Shown here: positions 1-4,728 of the stretch, one piece after another
Position numbering within the stretch: the first letter of the stretch is position 1
Layout: each line of letters starts with the position of its first letter
From: a virus
IMG/VR virus record: IMGVR_UViG_3300006751_000064
Span: 1-33,634 of that record
Strand: one strand, 5' to 3'
DNA: 33,634 nt
Notes under the pieces: model-generated
What the model was told of the DNA's origin: nothing
Database searches by the model: none
The model's input: only the letters and a program-made list of their open reading frames with translations
Position numbers and translations under genes: made by a program

Positions 1-12
1 GAGGACAACTAA

Positions 13-150
13 ATGAAACTTATCAGACGCACATCCTTTCATCAATTTGTTACATTAGACTCACCAATTAATTGCTTATATGTTAAAGTAATTGATACAA
101 AAACAGGACATAAAGTAATGGTCAAAAACCCACAATTCATCCCCAACTGA
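13..150 (+). CDS. Hypothetical 45-aa protein
   Basis: A short open frame starts after a GAGG ribosome-binding-like run at 1-4 and ends by overlapping the next start codon (stop 148-150, next ATG at 150). The product is slightly basic (begins MKLIRR) with a central alternating hydrophobic stretch that could form a small beta fold; no motif is recognised. The TAA at 10-12 may be the stop of a gene lying upstream of the window. It is the first of a run of tiny same-strand genes, as found in the early or accessory regions of T4-like cyanophages. The function is unknown; the case for a real gene rests on the RBS, the stop/start overlap and the packing. Confidence 0.55.
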   Translation: MKLIRRTSFHQFVTLDSPINCLYVKVIDTKTGHKVMVKNPQFIPN

Positions 151-338
151 TGTATAATAACTATAAACATGTTGCCTCAGTTTCTGAACAAACAGTATGG
201 CAAACTACAAATCCTCATTGGATAGTTAAGGAGTATTTTACACCAGAAGAAGTTAACACATTACTTGCATTATTATCCATTCCCGATTATACTAAAGATG
301 AAACAGATCTCTATAATAAGTTACACAAATTGTTATGA
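150..338 (+). CDS. Hypothetical 62-aa protein
   Basis: The frame starts on the last base of the previous stop codon and ends in an ATGA overlap with the next frame (335-338), an arrangement typical of translational coupling. The product has a tryptophan-containing N-terminal half and a leucine-rich amphipathic stretch around residues 30-45 (FTPEEVNTLLALL), probably a helix. There is no Shine-Dalgarno sequence, so expression would depend on readthrough from the upstream gene. I recognise no family. The length and setting fit small phage early proteins. Confidence 0.55.
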   Translation: MYNNYKHVASVSEQTVWQTTNPHWIVKEYFTPEEVNTLLALLSIPDYTKDETDLYNKLHKLL

Positions 339-526
339 TATTTCCCTTAGACACTTACATTCATTTAACACAATCTCAAAAACCAATGACAACGAAAACA
401 GCACAAGATTACATCAATGAGATTAACATTCAAAGACAAAAACCATTAGAAGAACAAACAAATGATTTGATAAATGCAGTTGCTATATTCTTAGTTGCAT
501 TAGACAATTACATTAGAGAGGTATAA
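335..526 (+). CDS. Hypothetical 63-aa protein
   Basis: The frame begins in an ATGA overlap with the previous stop. A second in-frame ATG at 386 would give a 46-residue product (MTTKTAQDYINEINIQ...) that looks more like a compact helical protein, so the true start is uncertain. The C-terminal half (LINAVAIFLVALDNYI) is a hydrophobic amphipathic helix. No family is recognised. Three bases separate the stop from the next ATG, continuing the packed run of tiny genes. Confidence 0.5.
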   Translation: MIFPLDTYIHLTQSQKPMTTKTAQDYINEINIQRQKPLEEQTNDLINAVAIFLVALDNYIREV

Positions 527-529
527 GAA

Positions 530-718
530 ATGAACAACAAATTAACCCCAGAAGAAGCACAACAATTGATGAATGATTTGATGGATATTTGTGTACAACA
601 GTCATCACAATCAGTAGGTCTATTAGAGGTAATATTAGATCAGTATTTGTGGAGTTTAGATGATAGTGAAGTAGATCAATTAAGAGAGATATTGAGTAAA
701 GAATTCCAATACAATTAG
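530..718 (+). CDS. Hypothetical acidic helical 62-aa protein
   Basis: The ATG is preceded by AGAGAGG at about 515-521, a good ribosome-binding site, so the start is well supported. The product is acidic and rich in Leu, Gln and Asp (NKLTPEEAQQLMNDLMD near the N-terminus, SEVDQLREILSKEF near the C-terminus) and should be largely helical with two or three helices. No family is recognised. The stop is followed directly by the ATG of the next gene, so the two are probably co-translated. Confidence 0.6.
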   Translation: MNNKLTPEEAQQLMNDLMDICVQQSSQSVGLLEVILDQYLWSLDDSEVDQLREILSKEFQYN

Positions 719-874
719 ATGTCTTTAAGAGATATAATAGGAGAACCAAAAAGAGATTGGACTAATAAAGAGTGGTTACAATATGCACAGATAATGTATC
801 ACTCTCCTTGGATAGATGTTGTGGAAAAAGAATATTGGAAGGATACAATAAAGAGACTAAGTAATCCACAGTAA
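719..874 (+). CDS. Hypothetical 51-aa protein
   Basis: The ATG follows the TAG of the previous gene without any spacer. The product is mixed-charge and rich in tryptophan (four W in 51 residues) and begins MSLRDIIGEPKRDW. No motif or family is recognised. It is the last gene of the packed run; a 332-bp non-coding region full of repeats follows. A longer open frame on the opposite strand runs across this gene, but this reading is preferred because of strand, packing and the stop/start junction. Confidence 0.5.
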   Translation: MSLRDIIGEPKRDWTNKEWLQYAQIMYHSPWIDVVEKEYWKDTIKRLSNPQ

Positions 875-880
875 TCACAC

Positions 881-917
881 AGTTTTCCACATTTAGTAGA
901 GTAATCTGTGGAAAACT
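881..917. repeat. 11-bp perfect inverted repeat
   Basis: AGTTTTCCACA (881-891) and its exact complement TGTGGAAAACT (907-917) are separated by 15 bases. No T-run follows, so this is not an intrinsic terminator. Each arm contains the DnaA-box-like nonamer TTTTCCACA, giving a head-to-head pair. Confidence 0.85.
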
Positions 918-943
918 AACATAAATGCCTTTGAAAATGCCCT

Positions 944-951
944 TATAAATA
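944..951 (+). promoter_or_regulatory. T4-type late promoter octamer TATAAATA
   Basis: Exact match to the T4 late promoter -10 element. It lies between two DnaA-box-like motifs and about 256 bases before the next gene, much further than the other late octamers in this window, so its activity is uncertain. Confidence 0.35.
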
Positions 952-1125
952 TGTACCTGTTGTTTATAAGTTTTCCACAAGGGTGTTAATAAGTGCTGTG
1001 TAATTGTGTGATTAAGTGTTAGTTTTGTAGTCATCTTGGCGAGCAGATTATAACACAAACTCTCCGAAATGTACAGACCCACGAAATAACACTTAATACC
1101 CCACACAGTTTTATTCACAATCCGT

Positions 1126-1133
1126 CATAAATA
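1126..1133 (+). promoter_or_regulatory. Late promoter-like octamer CATAAATA
   Basis: The same octamer as the well-placed elements at 29686 and 31993. It lies just upstream of the sigma-70 promoter at 1145, so the gene at 1207 could have both an early and a late start. Confidence 0.35.
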
Positions 1134-1144
1134 CGCATATTGAC

Positions 1145-1173
1145 TTGACAGTTTTCCACAGTCATTCTATAAT
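1145..1173 (+). promoter_or_regulatory. Consensus sigma-70 promoter
   Basis: TTGACA (1145-1150), a 17-bp spacer, then TATAAT (1168-1173): a perfect match to the bacterial consensus. The spacer contains TTTTCCACA at 1152-1160, so a protein bound there would occlude the promoter. It points at the 53-residue gene starting at 1207. Such promoters are expected for early genes of T4-like cyanophages, which use the host polymerase. Confidence 0.85.
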
Positions 1174-1206
1174 ACAATAGTAACACTAACCAACACCTAA
1201 TCTCTC

Positions 1207-1368
1207 ATGTCTTCTTATCACATAGTAGAGACACAGAAAAGATATAGAATTACACTAGATTTGTCAGTTGAAAGTGACTTTAATCCTCATGATATTGATT
1301 TCGAAAAGTTATTTAAATTGAATGGTGATTACGAGGATGTTTCTGTCTACGTAGAGGACTTAACTTAA
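1207..1368 (+). CDS. Hypothetical acidic 53-aa early protein
   Basis: The ATG lies about 33 bases after the -10 box of a consensus sigma-70 promoter, making this a likely strongly expressed early gene. The product starts MSSYHIVETQKRYRITLDL, is acidic (pI clearly below 7, many D and E in the second half) and looks like an alternating beta-strand N-terminus followed by a helix (HDIDFEKLFKL). No family is recognised. A second repeat-bearing promoter region follows at 1369-1498, so it is probably a single-gene unit. The small size, acidity and strong promoter suit a host-takeover peptide, but that is inference. Confidence 0.65.
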   Translation: MSSYHIVETQKRYRITLDLSVESDFNPHDIDFEKLFKLNGDYEDVSVYVEDLT

Positions 1369-1498
1369 CAGTCCTTTAGTGTTACATAGTAGACACACAG
1401 TTATTGACAACGACTGTGTGATATGTTATGATAGTTAAGTAACACACAGTACACGCACAGTTTATAACACTCATGCATGGTCAATTAGCGATGCGTTG
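1369..1498. promoter_or_regulatory. Second repeat-bearing early control region
   Basis: 130 bp without a gene. It contains CACACAGT at 1394-1401 and 1443-1450, the inverse ACTGTGTG at 1413-1420, and a sigma-70 promoter at 1404-1432. The repeat words are those of the 875-1206 region, so both regions probably answer to the same regulator. Confidence 0.65.
1404..1432 (+). promoter_or_regulatory. Sigma-70 promoter with operator-like palindrome
   Basis: TTGACA (1404-1409), 17 bases, TATGAT (1427-1432): one mismatch from the bacterial consensus. The -35 box lies between the arms of an 8-bp inverted repeat (CACACAGT 1394-1401, ACTGTGTG 1413-1420), the layout of a repressor operator. It points at the gene pair 1499-1773. 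Confidence 0.75.
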
Positions 1499-1642
1499 AT
1501 GATGCGTATTGGACAGGTATTTGATGCCTTGTGTGTTAGGCGGGCGGCGGGCGTTGTTAAAAAAGCAAGAGACCCTAACCTACAGAGGCGACAAATCGAG
1601 AGAGATATATCAATATGTAAAAATTTTTGGAGGCCAGAATGA
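1499..1642 (+). CDS. Hypothetical basic 47-aa protein
   Basis: The frame starts at a tandem ATG ATG about 67 bases after a sigma-70 -10 box and ends in an ATGA overlap with the next gene. The product is strongly basic (RRAAGVVKKARDP near the middle, LQRRQIERDI after it), probably helical and possibly nucleic-acid binding, although no motif proves it. Codons 14-18 include a 15-base run of only G and C (1539-1553), very unusual for this AT-rich genome. The start is uncertain: no clear Shine-Dalgarno is visible and the ATG at 1502 is equally possible. Confidence 0.5.
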   Translation: MMRIGQVFDALCVRRAAGVVKKARDPNLQRRQIERDISICKNFWRPE

Positions 1643-1773
1643 GTCAATTTAGATCCACAAATAAAATCTCACCCTATTGGAATTTCAAAAGAGTAGTGAG
1701 TGCTGGGATATCAATTTATGTTGGTAAATGGTTTATTATTACGATGCTTATGTTAATATATTCACGTTTATAA
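1639..1773 (+). CDS. Small membrane protein, 44 aa
   Basis: The ATG is five bases after a GGAGG ribosome-binding site (1629-1633) that lies inside the previous gene, and it overlaps that gene's stop as ATGA, so the start is well supported and coupling is likely. Residues about 20-42 (ending GKWFIITMLMLIYSRL) form one hydrophobic segment, suggesting a single-pass membrane peptide with a polar, basic N-terminus. No family is recognised. Single-pass mini-proteins are common in early phage regions, where some alter the host envelope; nothing here shows the target. Confidence 0.6.
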   Translation: MSQFRSTNKISPYWNFKRVVSAGISIYVGKWFIITMLMLIYSRL

Positions 1774-1822
1774 AAAAAAATTGCTGTGACCAAAAAACGC
1801 CTTATTACTTTTTTATCTTATT

Positions 1823-2362
1823 ATGTTTGATGATATATTTGCTATTAAGGTTGCCCGAATAAGGGTAAGTGATTGGGAAAAGAAAAAGAATAAAATATTA
1901 AAGAATGCAGGGGAGTTAATACATGAGAAACATCCAAAGGGAGAATTTTTAGAGACAAATTTTGCGGAAGCCAAAAGATGGGATGATAGGATGAATGTTA
2001 TGGAGATACTCGACGATGAACTAAGTGAATTTATGATAGGATGTGGGGGAAGAGTATTACTAAATGGGTCTTGGTTAGAGAGGAGTACTAAGGGTATGTC
2101 TCATAGTATTCATAATCATGGTGCATTAGGATATTCTGCTGCCTGTTATGTTTGCTATGATTCAGAAGTACATACGCCTACTCAATTCATTGCACCATTT
2201 AATAATCCAATTGATGGTATGGTTACTCAGTATGAACCAGATGATATAGAGGAAGGAGATCTAATATTATTTCCATCATATTTACATCACTATACAAAAC
2301 CTAACTTATCAGATAAGGAAAGGATTGTATTATCATTTAATTTACATTGTATTACTACATAA
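1823..2362 (+). CDS. 2OG-Fe(II) oxygenase-like protein
   Basis: A 179-residue protein with the signature of the small phage 2-oxoglutarate/Fe(II) dioxygenase fold. Candidate iron ligands are H97 and H99 in SIHNHG, followed by a beta-strand run (ALGYSAACYV). A C-terminal block reads EEGDLILFPSYLHHYTKP, with the distal histidine at H155 or H156 and R167 as candidate 2OG-binding residue (ERIVLSFN). An HxH pair in place of the classic HxD occurs in members of this family group. Such enzymes hydroxylate protein or small-molecule substrates; the substrate is unknown. It leads a group with a 78-residue protein and a second oxygenase-like protein. No good RBS is visible; the start is the first ATG. 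Confidence 0.75.
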   Translation: MFDDIFAIKVARIRVSDWEKKKNKILKNAGELIHEKHPKGEFLETNFAEAKRWDDRMNVMEILDDELSEFMIGCGGRVLLNGSWLERSTKGMSHSIHNHGALGYSAACYVCYDSEVHTPTQFIAPFNNPIDGMVTQYEPDDIEEGDLILFPSYLHHYTKPNLSDKERIVLSFNLHCITT

Positions 2363-2377
2363 AGAAACAGAGGTTTT

Positions 2378-2614
2378 ATGCAAGAGTTTGAAGATATAAC
2401 TTATCACATATATGCAAAAGATAGATGTTTATATCACAGTTTAAACGAAGAAGAATTTGAAGAGAAGTGGCAGTTATTAAATGTAATGATAGAGTTAATT
2501 AGTAGTGATTATAATAAGGATGATTTATCATATACTAAGTTATCTGGTAAAGTAGGATATGGAGGACCTGGGAAAGTATTATATACAGAACCAAGTGGTG
2601 ACCATTCTTTTTAG
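2378..2614 (+). CDS. Conserved-looking 78-aa protein
   Basis: The start is set by AGAGG at 2369-2373, four bases before the ATG. The product opens with MQEFEDITYHIYAKDRCLYH and contains EEEFEEKWQLLNVMIEL, a likely amphipathic helix. It ends with a Gly/Pro-rich tail (YGGPGKVLYTEPSGDHSF). I have an impression of similar small proteins in marine T4-like phages but cannot name a family or function. Its place between two oxygenase-like genes suggests a shared process, or simply a shared cassette. Confidence 0.7.
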   Translation: MQEFEDITYHIYAKDRCLYHSLNEEEFEEKWQLLNVMIELISSDYNKDDLSYTKLSGKVGYGGPGKVLYTEPSGDHSF

Positions 2615-2624
2615 GTAATAGGAT

Positions 2625-3245
2625 ATGAGTTTTGATAATTATGGTTCAGATTTCATTGGAGTTGTTCCTCCTATTTTTAAGTATGAGAATGCATCTGAAT
2701 TAAATCCTAGATTATATGATATAATTTCTAGATTTGAAAGTTTTCCTGTAATTGGACCTAATGGAGAATCTGGTGGATCTAAAAGTGCTGAGGTTAATTT
2801 ACATAAGAAAGGTATAGGGGAAATTAATGTATTGTTATCATGGATTAATGAGTTAATACCAAAGGTTGCACATTATTATTCAATTCCAGAACATATTCCA
2901 TTTGATAAAGAAGATTATATAGATGTTATTGATCATGGGGGAGGGAAGTATAATTTTAATATAGATTCATTTAAGTTAGTACATTGTTGGAGTGTATTGT
3001 ATAATAAGGGAGATGGTGTAGAGATTCATAATCATTTTCCTTATGCGATATCTTTTGCTTATTATGTTAATACACCTAAAGGTTCTTCTTCTATAATTAT
3101 TGAAGGAGAAGAGATAAAACCAGAGAGTGGGGAAGTTATATTTTTTCCTGGTAATGCATTTCATAGTGTTCCTTTGAATAATGTTAATGGAAGATGTGTT
3201 ATAGTAGGTAATGTAATGTATGAGAATATACTTGACGAATACTAA
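2625..3245 (+). CDS. Second 2OG-Fe(II) oxygenase-like protein
   Basis: A 206-residue protein with the same ligand arrangement as the gene at 1823, although clearly diverged. H135 and H137 occur in VEIHNHFPYAISFAYYVNTP, then ESGEVIFFPGNAFHSVPL with distal histidine H180, and R190 as candidate 2OG-binding arginine in NGRCVIVGNV. The N-terminal 110 residues (PPIFKYENASELNPRLYD and following) form the usual helical lead-in. The gene is very AT-rich. It lies 10 bases after the 78-residue gene. Its TAA stop is part of a CTAAATA late-promoter-like word serving the next gene. The reaction type is likely; the substrate is unknown. Confidence 0.72.
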   Translation: MSFDNYGSDFIGVVPPIFKYENASELNPRLYDIISRFESFPVIGPNGESGGSKSAEVNLHKKGIGEINVLLSWINELIPKVAHYYSIPEHIPFDKEDYIDVIDHGGGKYNFNIDSFKLVHCWSVLYNKGDGVEIHNHFPYAISFAYYVNTPKGSSSIIIEGEEIKPESGEVIFFPGNAFHSVPLNNVNGRCVIVGNVMYENILDEY

Positions 3246-3248
3246 ATA
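3242..3248 (+). promoter_or_regulatory. Late promoter-like CTAAATA over a stop codon
   Basis: CTAAATA overlaps the TAA (3243-3245) of the preceding gene and lies about 35 bases before the glycosyltransferase start. GATAAAAT follows, as it does after the similar element at 19813. Confidence 0.45.
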
Positions 3249-3283
3249 AACTGATAAAATAAGCTGAAGCGAGTATTTAAAGT

Positions 3284-4057
3284 ATGGCTAAAGGATTTAA
3301 AGTAAAAACTGTTGCACCAAAAACTAAAGAACCCGAATGGGATATTGATGCAATTAAGGAGCGAATGAGAGGAAAAGCAATTGTCTTCTGTTTACCTGGA
3401 AGAGGTTGTTCTTATATCTTCCTAAAGAATTTTGTACAATTATGCTTTGATATGGTACAAAATGGGATGAGTATTCAAATATCACAAGATTACTCATCAA
3501 TGGTAAACTTTGCACGTTGTAAAGTATTAGGTGCAAATGTACTAAGAGGACCAAAGCAAATCCCTTGGGATGGAAAACTCACATATGACTACCAACTCTG
3601 GATTGATAGTGATATAGTTTTTGATACATCGAAGTTCTGGCAACTATGCGATCTAGCTCTTCCCGCCGAAGGTAAGGGTGATGAAAAAGAGATTGCTGCT
3701 GGTTGGTATGCTACTGAGGATGGATCAACTACTTCTATTGCTCACTGGTTGGAAGAGGACGACTTCCGTAAGAATGGTGGAGTAATGAACCACGAAACCG
3801 TCGAGACAATGGGTAAGCGTAAGAAACCATTTACATGTGATTACACTGGTTTTGGATGGGTACTTATCAAGAATGGTGTTTTTGAGAAACTCGAATACCC
3901 TTGGTTTGCTCCTAAGATGCAAGTCTTTGAATCGGGTGATGTACAAGACATGTGTGGAGAGGACGTATCGTTCTGTTTAGATGCACAAGATTGTGACTAT
4001 GAGATCTGGGCGGATCCTCGGATACGTGTAGGGCACGAAAAAACTCGTGTTATTTAA
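3284..4057 (+). CDS. Putative GT-A glycosyltransferase
   Basis: A 257-residue protein with the layout of a small GT-A fold enzyme. A Rossmann-like opening (residues 31-45, KAIVFCLPGRGCSY) comes first. A DxD metal/nucleotide-sugar motif follows at D108-S109-D110 (LWIDSDIVF). Then comes TGFGWVLIKNGVFEKLEYPWF (188-208), an acceptor-side block seen in phage glycosyltransferases. GEDVSFC at 225-231 supplies the candidate catalytic acid, and a terminal histidine (H251) is a candidate metal ligand. It probably transfers a sugar to phage DNA, virion protein or host surface glycan; none can be chosen from sequence. The second half is much richer in GC than the genes before it. Confidence 0.75.
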   Translation: MAKGFKVKTVAPKTKEPEWDIDAIKERMRGKAIVFCLPGRGCSYIFLKNFVQLCFDMVQNGMSIQISQDYSSMVNFARCKVLGANVLRGPKQIPWDGKLTYDYQLWIDSDIVFDTSKFWQLCDLALPAEGKGDEKEIAAGWYATEDGSTTSIAHWLEEDDFRKNGGVMNHETVETMGKRKKPFTCDYTGFGWVLIKNGVFEKLEYPWFAPKMQVFESGDVQDMCGEDVSFCLDAQDCDYEIWADPRIRVGHEKTRVI

Positions 4058-4059
4058 CT

Positions 4060-4209
4060 ATGGGATCTATTAAACATATGGCGACAACGGAATTATGGGA
4101 CCTTGCTTCTAAGGTCCTCACCGAACTCTCTCGAAGGGATGAAGTCTCTTATAGGATAAAAGCAACGGATGAGTCATTTGCGGAGAAACTCGCGTCTCTT
4201 ACATCATGA
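4060..4209 (+). CDS. Hypothetical 49-aa protein
   Basis: It starts two bases after the glycosyltransferase stop and overlaps the next start as ATGA. The product (begins MGSIKHMATTELWDLASKVL) is a mixed-charge, probably two-helix protein without recognised motif. A second in-frame ATG at 4078 would give a 43-residue product. The gene is about half G+C in its first part, clearly above the neighbouring oxygenase genes. Function unknown. Confidence 0.5.
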   Translation: MGSIKHMATTELWDLASKVLTELSRRDEVSYRIKATDESFAEKLASLTS

Positions 4210-4292
4210 CTATCGCGTCGTGGCTCGGTTTATTCTTTGTTGTTAGTGTATGTTACGGCATATTCTATATGAATCTTTATAATCCACATTAG
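4206..4292 (+). CDS. Single-pass membrane mini-protein, 28 aa
   Basis: The ATG overlaps the stop of the previous gene. Residues 3-22 (IASWLGLFFVVSVCYGIFYM) form one complete hydrophobic transmembrane segment with a short polar tail, NLYNPH. Its stop is fused with the AGGAGG ribosome-binding site of the next gene. The length is very small, but the junctions on both sides support a real, coupled gene. Function unknown; a membrane peptide is the only safe statement. Confidence 0.5.
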   Translation: MTIASWLGLFFVVSVCYGIFYMNLYNPH

Positions 4293-4301
4293 GAGGTATT
4301 A

Positions 4302-4448
4302 ATGGCTAAAGTTGGTGGTGGTATGGTGTTGTCTGATTACATTCAAACAACACCGAAGAAAACTCGACAAGGGAACGGAAAACATACCAAAGTATCCGCG
4401 ACCTCTCGTAACAAAAAACGAAAAATATATCGGGGACAAGGCAAATAA
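4302..4448 (+). CDS. Basic 48-aa protein
   Basis: It begins five bases after a perfect AGGAGG (4291-4296), the strongest ribosome-binding site in the window, so the start is certain if the gene is real. The protein opens MAKVGGGMVLSDYIQTTPKK and ends in a lysine/arginine-rich tail (SRNKKRKIYRGQGK), with no hydrophobic core. It resembles a small basic protein I associate with T4-like cyanophages, but I cannot name it. Nucleic-acid binding is plausible from charge alone. The gene is followed within ten bases by an intrinsic terminator, so it closes the operon. Confidence 0.7.
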   Translation: MAKVGGGMVLSDYIQTTPKKTRQGNGKHTKVSATSRNKKRKIYRGQGK

Positions 4449-4455
4449 TACCTAT

Positions 4456-4499
4456 AGTGTCTAAATAGCATCAAAGTGTGCATTTAGACACTTTTTTTT
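4456..4499 (+). terminator. Intrinsic terminator
   Basis: An 11-bp perfect stem (AGTGTCTAAAT 4456-4466 with ATTTAGACACT 4482-4492), a 15-base loop and an eight-T run (4492-4499). It ends the operon of 3284-4448. The left arm contains TCTAAATA, the word used as a late-promoter-like element at 19813. Confidence 0.9.
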
Positions 4500-4526
4500 A
4501 TCTAATCGCAAACAGGGGAGTCTCAA

Positions 4527-4688
4527 ATGGAATCCAAAATGCTTAGAGAGATCGCACATGATGTTCTAACACCTAAAAAAGGCGACAAAATAGAAACATC
4601 CCAAGATTTTTACGAAAGATTGGACGATCCAGAGGAGGATAATGCCTTCGATATTGAAAGTTATGAGGTTATTACGGAATACCGTTAG
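4527..4688 (+). CDS. Hypothetical acidic 53-aa protein
   Basis: The start is supported by AGGGGAG at 4514-4520. The product begins MESKMLREIAHDVLTPKKGD and becomes strongly acidic in the middle (LDDPEEDNAF) before ending EVITEYR. It is isolated between the terminator and the late promoter of the baseplate operon, so it is either transcribed through the terminator or from an unseen promoter. No family recognised. Confidence 0.55.
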   Translation: MESKMLREIAHDVLTPKKGDKIETSQDFYERLDDPEEDNAFDIESYEVITEYR

Positions 4689-4695
4689 AAACCTT

Positions 4696-4703
4696 AATAA
4701 ATA
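4696..4703 (+). promoter_or_regulatory. Late promoter AATAAATA before gp25
   Basis: Fits the NATAAATA late element of T4-like cyanophages. It lies about 25 bases before the gp25 start and heads the gp25-gp6-gp7-like operon. Confidence 0.65.
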
Positions 4704-4728
4704 AGTTATATTCTTATATAATTGTCAT

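Larger units (their letters stand above)
875..1206. promoter_or_regulatory. Repeat-rich control region
   Basis: A 332-bp stretch without a credible gene. It holds three + copies of AGTTTTCCACA (881-891, 969-979, 1150-1160) and one inverted copy (907-917), plus TTATTCACA at 1111-1119. All five cores fit the DnaA-box consensus TTWTNCACA. CACACAGT occurs at 876-883 and 1102-1109. Two late-promoter-like octamers (944, 1126) and one sigma-70 promoter (1145-1173) also lie here. The most economical reading is an early control region; a replication origin is an alternative. Confidence 0.7.

Noticed and set aside
513-749. 78-residue minus-strand frame rich in leucine and isoleucine, looking like a membrane protein
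   Set aside because: It is the antisense of the gene at 530-718; its hydrophobicity follows from reading the complementary strand of Asn/Asp/Gln-rich codons.
881-917. Hairpin as an intrinsic terminator for the 13-874 genes
   Set aside because: The 11-bp inverted repeat is perfect, but no T-run follows, and its arms recur singly elsewhere, so paired binding sites explain it better.
1020-1090. Possible tRNA-like stretch around GGCGAGCAGATTATAACAC
   Set aside because: No T-loop GGTTCGAAT-type sequence, no matching acceptor arms and no convincing anticodon stem.
762-1118. 118-residue open frame on the minus strand
   Set aside because: It is antisense to the packed small gene at 719-874 and to the repeat region, contains the repeat words in translation, and has no RBS; every other supported gene is on the plus strand.
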